Assembly: GCA_032622095.1 (NCBI GenBank)
Contig: CP136067.1
Coordinates: 60,832,893-60,896,892 of the forward strand
Direction: 5' to 3'
Source: Siphonodentalium dalli
Lineage: Eukaryota; Mollusca; Scaphopoda; Gadilida; Siphonodentaliidae
Length of the DNA stretch: 64,000 nucleotides
Part shown: piece by piece, positions 1 to 12,139 of the stretch
How positions within the stretch are numbered: position 1 is the first letter of the stretch
Layout: the number at the start of each line of letters is the position of its first letter
The notes under the pieces: model-generated
What the model was told of the DNA's origin: nothing
The model's input: the letters and a program-made list of their open reading frames with translations, nothing else
Databases searched by the model: none
Translations under genes and position numbers: made by a program

Positions 1-21
1 TTTTTTTCAAGAATTTTTAAA

Positions 22-560
22 CTTTTGGTTTTTGTTGGAATTTGCCAATATGTACCCACCTGAACACGAGCTTTCCGTTGGTCGGTTAGCTTTGTAAGTA
101 GAGCGGTAAAACTTTGGGATGTTACCAAAAATATATCAACGTACCAGCTCCTGCATTACATAGCTCCTTCATTAACCCGGTCGGATTTGGCGAGAAAAAT
201 AGCTTAGTGATACAGCACTTAACTATACTTGTTAACATTATAAAGCCTCGCCACGAGTAAACTTTGTACGTTGTAAGTTGCGTTTGGGTATTATCTATCA
301 TATCCACTACTCAAATTTTTTTTATCTCGATGTTTGATTTTTAGACAATTTCCCCCCCCCCCCCCCTTTGATTTTCGTTGGAATTTGCAAAAAGTCTGAA
401 CCGACCGGAAGGTAACTCGCTGTTTGACAGTTTGCTATCATAGCAGAGCTATCAAACTTTTGGGGCCTACCTACGCGATACCGCAGTACCTGCTCCTGCA
501 TTAACCTTGCTTACCAATTAGCCCGTTTGGATTTGGCGCCAAAAATAGGTAATTTTCTTG
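22..560. repeat. Diverged direct duplication, about 340 bp apart
   Basis: Two related blocks (about 25-210 and 367-560) share the ordered landmarks GTTGGAATTTGC, a GCTCCTGCATTA block and CGGATTTGGCG / TGGATTTGGCG. They are separated by a poly(C) run near 350-367. No protein is seen in either copy. The rest of the first 1.4 kb is AT-rich sequence with no gene I recognise. Confidence 0.55.
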
Positions 561-694
561 TACATGCCGTAGATCGGTAACGATTGGGACAAAAAACTTG
601 CCAGCGATAAAATTCGGTCCGCACCACTCTCCCCATTCGGAATATGCAAAAAAAATATTATACCGCTGGACTTGTTTTTATGTTTTTTTGTGTG

Positions 695-790
695 TGTGCC
701 ACCGGTCAGCCTGGTCTCATCACCCTCGGCCTGGTCTCACCACCCGGCATGGTCTCGTCGCCTCCCCGGTATGGTCTCACCCTTTCCCAT
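695..790. repeat. Short minisatellite built on TGGTCTCA
   Basis: About four diverged units of 18-25 bp each carry TGGTCTC followed by a C/G-rich tail (CACCCGG, CCTCCCCGG). This GC-rich patch stands out in AT-rich DNA. The open frames over it come from the repeat and are not taken as coding. From 800 to 1,430 I see only AT-rich sequence. Confidence 0.55.
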
Positions 791-1438
791 GCTCCTTCAT
801 TAGCCAATTTTTATTATTATTTCCGATGGTCTGTAACTTGGACATTTGTCAACCGATTTACAAAATTCTGTCAGGAGGATCATTAGTACGTCCTATAGAT
901 ACACGACTGTAAAAATAGTTGAAATCATCGCAAAAAAAAATTGCGAAAATTTTGCCCCCACCCAAACCCCAAAAATATAAGTCCGTCCCTGTTCAAAACT
1001 TTTTTTCGTATCAAGTTGCTAATGATTAACTGCATATAAACTCTCAAATATGGATACCTTGCATGCCATAGCCAGACACAGGATATGAAATAAATCGAGT
1101 TTTGCGAACCATGGGCGACAACTCTGTGGCGAAAGCGCGGACATAAATTGTAATGCATGAACCCAATAGGGCATACTGAGTTGTACATATGGTCCAAATT
1201 TGGACCATACTTTTCGAGATACAGCATCCCCATTTTTTCACAAAAAAAGGGGATAACTCTGTAAATCAAGGGAGGACAATATCATATATAGTCTATTGAC
1301 CTAGAATTATTATAGGTCTATATCCATAAGAAATTCCAGCTCCATATCTCTTGTACTTCCAGAGAAATAAGATTTGAAAAATTGCTTAGTATGATAAATG
1401 ATAAACATATTGGAAAAAAATAAAAAATTGAATAACAA

Positions 1439-1468
1439 TATACTTCCATATTAAAATATGGAAGTATA
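1439..1468. repeat. Perfect 14-bp-arm palindrome
   Basis: TATACTTCCATATT and its exact reverse complement AATATGGAAGTATA are separated by two bases, so the site can form a tight hairpin or cruciform. It could be the core of a small MITE, but no flanking target duplication is clear. Confidence 0.7.
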
Positions 1469-1849
1469 ATTAGTGTTTTTCACCGTGCAAAATAATGGAT
1501 GTTTTGTCAATAGTGCCGGTATTTTTGTCACGGTGACAATTTTCTGACACATTATATATCGTTTTCTCTGTCGTACCACCACTCACTGCGTGCTGGACAA
1601 TAACCATATTATACTGGGCAAACCTAAAACAGATAATACATACCTCTCCATACCTGTCCGGAATCGTTGGTTCAGTGCGGAGTTCTAAATTCCTGTCTCC
1701 AAAAATGACTAAAAAACTCGGAGTGCCTCGTTGGCTGCTCGGAGCGGCCTTCGGTCGATTCCCCCGTGTGACTGAACTCTTCAAATAAAAATAGACTAGT
1801 CAAAAAACCAAAATAAAATAAAACAAAAGTGTTAAAACAAACGTTCACC

Positions 1850-2360
1850 GATTTCAACGATATTCGGTATATGGGTCTAGGATCACCTCTAGATGGGAGC
1901 TGTAAAATTTGAATGATTTTTGATGAAAAATATGGCCGCTGGCAGCCATCTTGGATTTTACTCTTTGCATCGCTAAATCCTTTAACACACCTGCAGAGCT
2001 TATCACTCATCCGATCATCACCAAACTTCATATGGATCTTCGGTCTGACCTCTCGATGGGTGCCTTTTCCCAAATTAAAAAAAAATAAAAAAAATGCCAG
2101 CGGCCATCTTGGATTTTACTCTTTGTATGACCAAATCCTTTAGCACACCTTACCTGTTACATTTCTCATCCATCTTGGATTTTACTCTTTGCATCGCTAA
2201 ATCCTTTAACACACCTGCAGAGCTTATCACTCATCCGATCGTCACCAAACTTCATATGGACCTTCGATGTGACCTCTAGATGGGAGCCTCCATTTTCCGA
2301 CCAAAATTTGTTTAAAACAAACATGGTCACCAGCAGCCATCTTGGATTTCAAATGTCAAT
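1850..2360. repeat. Diverged modules carrying CCATCTTGGATTTTAC
   Basis: At least four modules repeat the block GCCATCTTGGATTTTACTC, followed by TTTGCATCGCTAAATCC and then CACTCATCCGATC and CCAAACTTCATATGGA. The core is the reverse complement of ATCCAAGATGGC, the same motif that seeds the modules of the 5-kb palindrome at 15.5-20.6 kb. The modules are noncoding, and overlapping open frames are by-products. Downstream to about 2,980 is AT-rich DNA with a C-run near 2,610 and a possible LINE-type tail (AATAAATCAATCAAT) near 2,705. Confidence 0.7.
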
Positions 2361-2987
2361 CCATCAGTACACCATACAGCCCACATCTATTAGAGAATTG
2401 TTTGAAACTTTACAGATTTGTTGGTAAATAAAAAGTAGGAATGCTTCTATAATCAAGATACGGAACATTGATCGGATAAGATCAGGAAAACTGAGTAATA
2501 TAGTCATTTGAAGCAGTTTGGAAGGGATGGGTACCTATCCCAGAATCTGAAAAAATACCCAGAGGGCGGAAAATTTTTGTTTGCGCCTAGTGTCCGGAAT
2601 TTTCTTTTCTGACCCCCCCCCCCTGTTATGTGTGGGTTAAATAGTCCACTGTTCACTGTCAATTGTGTAAACCAAATTGGGTGGGATGCGAGATATTAAA
2701 AGTCAATAAATCAATCAATATTGAGATATTTGTTGAAATATGGTATCAGTCTAATATAGGCACCCATTTTATTGTCAGTTTGGGCCTAGTGTTGTTGTTC
2801 CATAAGCATATGAATAAAAAAATGTGATTATACAAACTTCTGAAGTAGTGTTACCAAATATAGTGCACACGACATGTCAACGTTCAACGATTGGACCGAA
2901 CAGAGTCATATTGTATATTATATGTAGAAAACACGCCTGTGGGGTGCAGAAAATGTAATTATTTTATTGGATGATGTTTGAAATGGA

Positions 2988-3162
2988 CACTGGTGTTAAA
3001 AATTTGAACGCTAGTGTAAGTAATTTTGAATGCCATTATGTGTTAAAAAATTTAACACCAGCGTTAATTTTTTAACGCATGTGTTATAAATTTGAACACA
3101 TTAATGTGTTAATTATCTGTTACATTTTTCGGTTCAAATAGTTAACACATTGATTTACAGTG
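2988..3162. mobile_element. Small TIR element, TTAACAC / AATTTGAAC words
   Basis: A 175-bp segment begins CACTGGTGTTAAAAA and ends TTTACAGTG. In between, TGTTAAAA, TTTGAAC and TTAACAC recur in both orientations. The right end matches the TA-flanked CACTGT termini near 21.4, 22.1, 29.6 and 32.1 kb. The left end is not followed cleanly by that pattern and lacks the TA, so the left boundary is uncertain. Confidence 0.45.
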
Positions 3163-5435
3163 TACATATTTCAACACGAATATTTATGGGACCATCATTT
3201 ATATTATTGGAAGGTTTGGGGGAAAAAAAATACCATTTCCGGAGGCAGTGATAATTTGCTACCAGGTCCTAGTCACAGGAATGATAGAACGATGACCCAG
3301 TAGAATTCGAGGCGAAGAATTTAGGGGTGTTATCACCGAAAATCCAGCCTCCGAAAATGGACTTAATCAACCGTTGCCGCTGCAAGTCTATCCCCCTTGA
3401 TTATAAGAGAAAACAATGAGTATATAGTGAATATATAATTATTCTGCACATGCAGGGAATAATATCAAGCCATGGACTCTATCTGTTCTGTGTATGTTTT
3501 AAAAGACAATTAAGGTGACATTGACCTTCTGATGTAGCCAGTTTATGCTTTATATGTAGTAATTAATGTCGTACTTGTGTGAAATTTGAAATCCTTTGGC
3601 GGTCATTGTGTTGTGAAATTTTATACCGAGTTCTTTGGAATCCTTTTTTTTTTTTTACAATAAAATACCCGGGTGATGTGGAGTCGAACAGATGATATTT
3701 TGGTGCTTACTCAAGTGGTCATTTAATATTGACGGTTGAAAAAAGGCCACAGTTTACCACCATGCAGGTTTCAATGAGATATGAGTGAAAAGCCGTTTTT
3801 TTTCATAAAATAAATAATTAAAAAGAAATAGAAAACATTAAATTAGTATCAACACCCTGTATACCCTCCTAACAAATCTGTATTTGTTACTTCTTATGCT
3901 GAAGATGGCTCTGTCGGAATTGCATTCAGGGCTCGTCGCAACATTTCTCATTCACTCGATTGTCGTAGCGCTATATACAATTACAACACATCAAACTTCG
4001 TCCCAATGATAAACGACTTGTCTCCTATCAGTGTAAATTGAAATATATTCCGCGTATCACTCAAATGATCCTCTTCTTAACAATCTCTCATGGTTTGTTT
4101 TGTGAACAATTAAATAAAACGGAATCGGAAACGAGTCGGTGGTATCTGTGAGTGACATCGCATTCCCAGTAATTAAATATCCTCGCTAATATGGGAATAA
4201 AAATTGTTATGTCTTTATGAAACATTCCTGATATGTGATTGATCAATCGGTCATGAATTACTAACAGATCCCTTTGGGAGTTTCCGTTCCTGATATAATT
4301 ACTTTGACAATACACCCAGGTATAGTTAGGGCTTGACTACCAATGATTCTGACTTTCCAGTAAATGATTCCGTGTTTCTCACTTGCCGCATGCGGCGTTG
4401 ATTTTCCGCCCGGATTAATCCGCTGCTGTTATCGGGTTTGGTATATTGTTACCATCACCTCGGGTTGAGTATCAAATATTAAATATCTAAACGGAGACCG
4501 ATTATGTTCTCCCTCGAGAAGGAAACTCGTTGCTTTTATGTTTTACGTGTCGATCTACTTAAATATAACGCGCCAGTCATGTGCATGAAAAGACAATAAC
4601 AGGTCCTCCGTGCCATTAATGGCCGTGCAGGTTTAGATATATATGGCTACGAGAAACTAACTCCACAAGCAATCAAGTGTGATTTGTATGCTTCATGCAA
4701 CGTTCAGTCCCCTATATACTCAGGACTTACCGCTGCCAGCACCTACATATAATGTGAAGAAATGTCACATTTATTTATTTGAGACTTTTGTAGGTTACAA
4801 TTAATTTTGCACTGTTCTGAGAAACTGAACTGTCCATATTAATTTGAATATTGTCTAGATCAAGCCAGAATGAATTGTAACTTACAAAACACTTCAATAA
4901 AAAATATTAGATTTAAATTCATTTAATTAAGAAAATACAAAGCCGGTAGCGGTCAGACATCATTCTCATAGCGTAGCCAGGGGACTGATCTCTGTTTTGC
5001 AGCTTGGCATTAACCAGCCGAGCATCGCGGTTAAATGGTGTATGCCAATATATAATGGCTTATATGAAGCGGTCTGGTTCATGGACTATACATGTCATAC
5101 ATATCCTACGTCCATAGTCTATATGTATGGACATTGGTCATGTGGCTATATATGTGCCTGGGTCCTAACCTAACTATTGTAGGCTAGGCCCATGGCTAAC
5201 ATATTGGTGGCTGACCATATATATGTTCTTCATATATAGTAGAGTGGTTCCATGACTTGCATTATACATCTAGCTGTGTGGGTCTATGGCTTATATAACT
5301 ATTATGGTCATGCCTCATATTAAATATAAGCAACAACTTTTCAACTCTCACTTTGAATTCCCGATATCTGAACTGATGGAGCATAACGGACAATTGTACC
5401 CATATGAAAACTAAATTTGTAGCACATTCTGGTTA
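3163..5435. other. AT-rich region, nothing recognised
   Basis: No protein similarity, RNA gene or strong repeat was recognised. Short open frames here lack domain features. An ATATGG-rich patch lies near 5,050-5,310. Confidence 0.5.
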
Positions 5436-5439
5436 GGCT

Positions 5440-5880
5440 CACAGTAACAACATTTATAATTGTTTTCACCATAAAAACGTTAATACTACCATAATATCAG
5501 TCATATGTGCATTTTTGTATTTCCGGTATGACCCTGGCAACAGTTACCACTCATATAAGTAAGAATTATATGGTATTTTTTTCAGCCAGCTCAACACTAA
5601 CAACAACTATTCTAATTGTTTTCAACATAAAAGTGCTATTAGGTGTAGTTTAGTTTGTTAAAGCTACCATAATATCAGTCATATATGCATTTTTATATTG
5701 TGTGTGTGTCCATAGCAACCGTCACCCCCTTGTAAGTAAGAAATATGGTAATTTGTCAGTCAGGTCAAAACTGACAACAATTATTTTCACCATAAAAATG
5801 CGACACGACGTAGTTTAGTTTGTTAGAACACATATATTATTAGTCATATGCATTAATCCTATGCCGGGTAGTTGCCTAGC
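5440..5880. repeat. Tandem repeat of about 177 bp, 2.5-3 copies
   Basis: The landmark TACCATAATATCAGTCATAT occurs near 5,488 and 5,665, and in degraded form near 5,835, giving a period of about 177 bp. Shared internal blocks include a TAGCAACCGT block and TTTTCACCATAAAAA. The array leads directly into dispersed repeat R. Confidence 0.7.
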
Positions 5881-6019
5881 AACCGTTGCTAAGAAGAGCC
5901 TGTCGCAAATGTCGCCACATGTGAAAATGAGCAGTAGCGTATAAGGAACATATGTGCCATGTTTCATGCTTTTATCACCCTTTTCACAGTTGGTGTGTTT
6001 TCTACAACAAGCAATTGGA

Positions 6020-6545
6020 CTAGCGGAAGAGCAAAAAATGACGAGAGCCAGTTTAGGGGGTAGGGTTATGTTTTTACAAGTATTGACCACTTATCACAGA
6101 TATAGTTGCTAATCCCGCATATTATGTTGCAGAAATGATGTATGTGCAGTTTTTAAAACAAATTGCTTGCGCCTACGTAATGAATAGCCCGAGAAATTTG
6201 ACATCGAATAGGACAGTTTGTCTGGGAAAAAAATCGTCATTGTTTGTGGTCATTATGTTATTTTATATCCATATCTGCGAAATTCATTCAAATCCCCCCG
6301 TTGAATTTGTATCTCTGGTTCAAGAATTGTGTATTGAACAATATTGAGTACATTTGGTATATGTTTCGCCTGAAAAATTGTTATATCATCCCATTATTCC
6401 TATGATTGTGAAAAATATAAAAGTTTTTTTTTTTATGGAAAAAATTGGTTAACTCCGAAAGCTCAACTCCGATTTTAGGGGACTTTTCGTGACGCATCCG
6501 CGATGTTATGGCCTAAATGATATAAAAAAAAAGTCAGCTTTCCCC
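6020..6545 (+). repeat. Dispersed repeat R, copy 1 (uninterrupted)
   Basis: This stretch is collinear with 60,520-60,642 plus 62,505-62,905. Shared blocks in order are AGAGCAAAA.ATGAC, GGGGTTATG-type sequence, GCAGTTTTTAAA, CCATATCTGCGAAATT, GAATTGTGTATTGAACAATA and GACGCATCCGCGATG. This copy lacks the 1.86-kb insertion seen in copy 2 and so acts as a related empty site. I see no coding domain. The sequence from 6,550 to 6,950 is AT-rich and unassigned. Confidence 0.8.
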
Positions 6546-6954
6546 TATTTATTTCCTTACTTTTCTCCTTTCACGCCTAATGTGCCTGGACTAAATGTCC
6601 AATGATTAAGCACGACCATGGCTCGCTGAAAGATGTCTTCCTGTGAATATATAAAATATCCCTATCATTTTATATGTTGCCATGTCACAGCAAGATAATG
6701 GATATATGAGTATGTAAATATAGTTCTTTTAAAGACTCTACCGTTATATGCAAAGAGTGTAAGCATTCCGGGATGTCACGTCGCGGCAGACGGGTTGAAT
6801 GGGTCTCAGTCCCATCTCTTGTCTGTTAAAACTTTTGAGTAGATAAACCCGCCATGCTAAACGGTATTTGAAATTTATGACAGGAAAAGATATCGTGGTT
6901 GTTCCGAAAGACAAATTAGTTTAACCAATATATTTGGTGTCGTCCTTTTATTCA

Positions 6955-7140
6955 GAACGTCCGATACTCCGAACGTCCAATACTACGAAGATCCTATACT
7001 ATACGAAGACCCAAATACTACGAAAGCCCCATATTACGAAGACCCAGTACTACGAAAGCCCCATATTACGAAGACCTTATACTACGAAGGTCGGATAATC
7101 AGACAGTCCGATACTCCGAAGGCCGAATACAATACTCGGA
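6955..7140. repeat. Degenerate minisatellite, unit about 17-20 bp
   Basis: About nine loosely spaced units follow the pattern ATACTACGAAGACCC, with variants such as ATATTACGAAGACC and ATACTCCGAAGG. A stray unit (ATACTACGTAGGTCCGATG) appears at about 8,042, beyond the poly(G) block, suggesting the array was split. Confidence 0.7.
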
Positions 7141-7154
7141 AGTTCTGATGCTAC

Positions 7155-8040
7155 GACACAGGGGGGGGGGGACTGCGGGACACAACGTACCGGGGGGTGG
7201 TGGTGGGGGGTACCTAGGCGTCAAAAATTTACACGTAAATTTTTTCCTTATTCATTTAGGGGGGGGGGGGGGGGGGTTGTCGGAAAAAATTTGCATGTAA
7301 TTTTTTTCCAAATATGTATTTTCAGAGTCACATTCAATTTTCTCTCATTTTATAGAATATGGATTAACCTTAATATCCAAATCATATATACATGAGTAGT
7401 ACAATCCACCTAAAACAATTTTGGATAACCACTGTCTTGGTTTACATGCGATATTGACCCCATTAACCCTCTTAATAATGCCGACTATGTCAGTGTCTAC
7501 CAGTCGAATGCAGAATTCTACCCTGCGATCGCTTATCTGGCAATTTTTTACTGCAGAACTATATCCCATGTATTAAACAATTTCTCCTCCAATGGTATCA
7601 GAAAACAGTTATATGCTGGTATCTCACTCATCTCATTTGCATCTTTTTCAAAGTCGAGGTAATGACTAGTTGTCATTTTTTAAAGTGCATACAAAGCGTT
7701 GCGATCACCAACATACATGTTTGTACATGTCATGACATCACGAGGTACAAATCTGCGTTCTACTGGTATACAATGACCATTTTAGCCATAAAAGTTACCA
7801 AGCACCTTCTCGTGAATTGTATGGTCCGGTGTTTTTTCGGTTTCCGGTCAAACCGAGTTGTTGTCCGGCTGGGGTAGATTTGATTTTTTTTCTGGGGGGG
7901 GGGGGGGGGGGGGGCAAATGGTCAGTGGAAAAAACTGCAGTTTTTGCTGTTTGGGGGGGGGGTACCCAAATCGAAGAAAACAGTTTTTTCCACCCTGTGA
8001 CTGTAGTTTTTTCCCGCCCCCCCCCTGTACGACATTGCAT
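7155..8040. repeat. Poly(G)/poly(C) cluster with foldback
   Basis: G runs of roughly 9-18 lie near 7,161, 7,258 and 7,896, with a matching C run near 8,017. Between 7,896 and 8,030, TGGAAAAAACTGCAG and CTGTAGTTTTTTCCC are inverted, so the G and C runs can pair at the base of a hairpin. G-runs near 7,258 and 9,830 are both followed by GGAAAAAATTTGCAT, indicating one dispersed family. The Gly/Pro-rich open frames are artefacts of the runs. Confidence 0.6.
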
Positions 8041-8059
8041 TATACTACGTAGGTCCGAT

Positions 8060-8960
8060 GATCCGAAGGTCAGATTGAAATTCAACCCCTAATTTTGTTT
8101 TGCCTCAAGTTCTTTTTTGTGATCTAATTCGTGCTCCCCTGCTCGAATTTTGGGTCAAAGGTGATTTATTTACTTTATTTACTTTTTCTGAGATACTACT
8201 GGACTTAGAGAAAATTTCGTCTTCAACATTTGAGTGATGGTGCTGAAGGGAAGTGGCACTGTTTATGGCGGGGTCGAGCTGAAACTTTTTGATAATTTCC
8301 GTAAGAGAATCCAGCAAACTAACGCTCAGCTTCGAGAAATTACTCGATCTATAGGTTTGAATTTCAATCTGAGCGTTCGAAATTCGGTGGAGATTCGCGT
8401 GAAGTTAGATTGAAGAAAAGTGATTTGTTTTCCCACTTTTTCTGAGATACTACTGTACTTAGAAAATTTCGCCACAGCGCTAGACTTAGAAAAGAAAATT
8501 TCGCGTTCAATTTTAAGGTACTGAAGGGAAGTGGCACTGTTTATGGCTGGATCGAGCTGAAATTTGGTATGTTTGATACTTTCCGTAAGATAATACAGCA
8601 AACTAACGCTCAGCTTCGAGAAATTACTCGATCTATAGATTTGAATTTCAATCTGAATTTCAATCTGGGCGAATTTCGAAATTCAGATTGAAATTCGACC
8701 CCTAATTGTTTTGCCCCAATTTCTTTGCTGTGATCTAATTCGTGCTCCCCTGCTCGAATTGTGGGTGAAAGGTGATTTTTTTTTCACTTTTTCTGAGATA
8801 CTACTGGACTTCGCCACAGCGCTGGACTTCAATATTAAGGTGCTGACGGGAAGTGGCACTGTTTATGGCTGGATCGAGCTGAAACTTGGTATTTTTGATA
8901 CTGTCGGTAAGATAATCCAGCAAACTAACGCTCAGCATCGAGAACGAAACCGGAACTATA
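8060..8960. repeat. Three diverged tandem units of about 280-320 bp
   Basis: The landmark GTGGCACTGTTTATGG occurs near 8,253, 8,531 and 8,853. Each unit also contains TTTTTCTGAGATACTACTG and a CAGCAAACTAACGCTCAGC block. Open frames on both strands lie over it, but neither shows a known domain nor stays consistently open in all units, so I do not call a gene. A diverged exon cluster cannot be fully excluded. Confidence 0.65.
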
Positions 8961-9069
8961 AATTAAACGTCATCATACACGACAAAGCAAGCCCTGTGTG
9001 ACTTTTTGTGTCTGAATTAACAGTGGCTGTTGTGTCACGGTTTTAGGACGGTGCGTGTAATAAACATAG

Positions 9070-9172
9070 AACGTGTTTGTCGAAACGGCATTTGCGCCAT
9101 CGCGGAAGGATAGAACTCGAGGCTATACGCCCTCGTCCTATCCTTCCGCGCTAGCACTCGTGCCATATCAAC
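9070..9172. repeat. Imperfect hairpin of about 45-bp arms
   Basis: CGCGGAAGGATAG pairs with CTATCCTTCCGCG around 9,104-9,149. The pairing continues outward, with TGTTTGTCGAAACGGCA against TGCCATATCAACAAACA. This is a MITE-like foldback with no coding content. Confidence 0.7.
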
Positions 9173-9224
9173 AAACACATTAACACACTTGTGTCGTTCT
9201 GTGTATTCATTAATTACATGCTTG

Positions 9225-9970
9225 TTCGGGGGGGGGGGGGGGGGTAATACAAAAGTTGCAGGAAGGTATGCCGGGGTGGGTGGGTGTCCAGAGGGGCAAA
9301 AACACGTTTTTTACAACCTCGTGATTTTTTTTAACTAAAGACCTTTTGTGCCTTTATTTGACATTTGTAAACAGTTTAAAACATATTTTAAGTATTTATA
9401 ACAGCAAAAACACCATATTTATGGTACTGGGACCTCATATGGGCCTTAGTGGAGATGACATTAAGCTATAGCATATATGAGACGGTGGGGTGAAAAAATT
9501 CCTTCCCCCACACCCTTACGAAAGTAGCTTCGAGAAATGTAAAACTGAAATAAATAAACTCGTCTTGATCACAGTGGCTAAACCGTACAAACATATAATC
9601 GGAAGAACATAAATACTACAAAAGGATAAAAACAACACCATAAAAACACGTTTCAGACCGGATAGACGGTTTCCCCGCAGCTATAAAGTTTCACGTAAGT
9701 ATAAATTGTACATACACATTTGCCGATCGCAATCGGGCTTCATTTGAGTGAAAGACTCTTTTTTATAGATAAAACGGCATTTGATCACTTCAGAAAATAC
9801 TTTATCGCAAAAATTCCCTCTTTAAACAGGGGGGGGGGGGGGGGGTCAGGAAAAAATTTGCATACACAACGCTGAATTTATTTTTGCAGCACTTTGGACC
9901 CACCCCCCCCCCTCTTTGTGCAAACAAAAATATTTTTTTCCACTCATGGTTTTGGGACCCCCCCCCCCTT
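9225..9970. repeat. Poly(G)- and poly(C)-bounded segment
   Basis: G runs near 9,228 and 9,830 and C runs near 9,903 and 9,958 bracket AT-rich DNA. The block GTTGCAGGAAGGTATGCC near 9,254 reappears inverted near 14,686 as GGCATACCTTCCTGCAAG, again next to C/G runs. No gene is seen here or on to 10,300. Confidence 0.5.
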
Positions 9971-10309
9971 TCCAGTCACATTTGAATGAAATTTATCAAG
10001 CTGTTGAAAGTCGTTCTGATGGAGGTGCAGCGTTGTATACTGCTGGGATTTCAGGTTGAGATGGGGTTTTCTAGATAAATTTTGTAACTTGTGCCCCGAT
10101 CCCTATGTATATTTTCTAGATACACTAAAATATGTTTAAAGTCAACATAGCACACTTTTTCAGATCGATAATATGATCAGAACACATATTTAGGCACAGT
10201 GAACCATAAAATGCATTCTATCTATCGTTGTTTATCCAGTTTACGAAAATTGACAATCGCGATATTGTCGTCCCAATTGTGACACAATATGTCTTATCCA
10301 CACATATCT

Positions 10310-10535
10310 TAGCCAAGTCTACTTATTTTATTGGAGACACTGGGTCTAAAATGTGGTCATATATGAATAGTCCTGAATCCATGGACTTTATGGTGAGCTA
10401 GCGCTATCTACCCCCACATATCATAGCCAAGTCTACTTATTTTTATTGGAGACACTGGGTCTAAAATGTGGGCATATATAAATAGTCCTGAATCCATGGA
10501 CTTTATGGTGAGCGAGCGCTATCGACCCCCCCCCC
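10310..10535. repeat. Tandem duplication, 2 x about 114 bp
   Basis: AGCCAAGTCTACTTATTTT starts at about 10,311 and again at 10,425. Both copies run through GGAGACACTGGGTCTAAAAT and CCATGGACTTTATGGTGAGC with few differences, so the duplication is fairly young. A C-run closes the second copy. Confidence 0.8.
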
Positions 10536-11134
10536 CCCATTGTTTTGGGCAGGGTGGGGTTGTCGGGATTATTTTTCTCGAATCGTTTGTCTACGAGTCT
10601 CTGTCGGAAAATTCCAACCCAAGAGATGCAGCTCGAATATAGCACTTGTTAGTCTTTTCGGGACTGGTCAGTCGATATTCATGTAGTGATACCCAATGAG
10701 TCACTCGCAGCCACGACCCATTCGTTGCATCACCGCAAATATAAGGCGATGGTGCACATACGACCTGTATTTTTATTAGTAAATTCCCACGTATACACAA
10801 TTTCATCACAGAATATAAGATACAGCCCCACCCCCAAATACAGTTTTGTTACTTGCGGAGTCGAATAAATGTCACTAAATGTTAATAAGAATACCTTGTT
10901 TGATTCAGCAGAGTCTATAAGTTCAATGGCGTGACATTTCGAAGATATAGATATGTTTGAATGGGTTGAAAGGAACATATCATCACTGTACGATTAATGT
11001 ACAACGTCGCAACTGGTGTTTGTCGTCGTACACAACTGGGCGTACAGAGACTGACGAGTGGGTGTCCAAATAAATAGTCTTTATTTTCAGATTGTGAATA
11101 CACCCGAGCCAAGGTAATAGAGAACTTTCGCATC

Positions 11135-11260
11135 CTCACGTTTACGATTACGAATACGGATAGCTATTCGTAGTCGTAAGTCAAAAAAGTCATTTCGCAA
11201 AACGATTACGCGTAAGAGTTTTGACGAACATTTACGATCATTATTTCGTACCACTTTTAC
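11135..11260. repeat. Inverted word cluster ACGATTACG / CGTAATCGT type
   Basis: TTACGATTACGAATACGGAT is followed by its imperfect inverse (ATTCGTAGTCGTAA) across AGCT, and further ACGATTACG, TTTACGATC and related words follow. The structure resembles the word arrays of the other TIR elements, but no outer TIR was found. 10,540-11,130 and 11,260-11,765 hold AT-rich sequence with no gene recognised. Confidence 0.45.
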
Positions 11261-11769
11261 AACTCAAAGCGTGTGTTTGGTATACAGTCCCTTAATACTT
11301 CACTTATCGTCTCATTTGCAACATTACGATAATCATGACCTGTTAATATTGTCAATAATTCGACCAGTCACAACGTACGACCCGGGATTCTCGTGATATA
11401 TTGTGGCAATACAGGTATAAATACCAGGTCATATGTGGTGGAAATACAGTTCGTTGTTAGCACGGATGACCAGATAGACGTTATGCTGATGAGGAAGAGG
11501 GGGTTCCTGAATTTGGACCTCACATCAAACACGACGCCATCGTTCAAGGCCCTTCATGTCCGCGATTTGATTTCAATGCGATTTCGGCTTCACCTCTTTG
11601 GGTTTAGGAAATCCGACATAAGGTTGTGAGCTCGCTGATGTGCATCACTTCTGATTTGTTACTACCAAATCGAACTTGGGCTCTTTATTCCCTTCGGCTT
11701 TCGCATACGGCTTTTGTTTACGTTATCGTTCGAAATGGAACTCGCTTCTGATCTTCACCTTGAAACGGG

Positions 11770-12139
11770 TACCCACAAACGATATATATGTGTGTGTCCT
11801 TTATAGACTCGAACCGATTGAGCTCAAACTTGCTACCTATGGGAAGTGTCATGGACGGGTTAAATTGTGACCCCGACCTGACCTTGACCTTGAAAATGAT
11901 CAATTCAAGGTCAAATCGGGTCAAATTGAAAAACAAAAAATTAAATTAAAAAATAAACTCATTGAAAAACTAAAAATTAAATACAAAAATTAATCAAAAA
12001 AATTAATTAAAAAAGCCAGTAAATTAAAAAGGCACAATTAACTCATTGAAAAACAAAAACAAAATACAAAAATTAATAAAAAAATTAAAAAATTGCCATG
12101 TTTCTGACGATTGCCGCCAGTGGCGGGCTAACCTGCTAG
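11770..12139 (+). mobile_element. Helitron-like element, 3' part
   Basis: The segment ends GACGATTGCCGCCAGTGGCG followed by GGCTAACCTGCTAG. CCGCC-AGT-GGCGG is a compact hairpin a few bases before a terminal CTAG that is followed by T, as in Helitron 3' ends. The same end occurs at 14,181. The body contains AT-rich AATTAAAAAATTAA sequence and CAAACTTGCTACC, a block shared with 13,450. No Rep/helicase is present, so the element would be non-autonomous. The 5' end is not located. Confidence 0.55.

Noticed and set aside
7817-8092. Gly-rich and Pro-rich open frames
   Set aside because: Caused by poly(G) and poly(C) runs.
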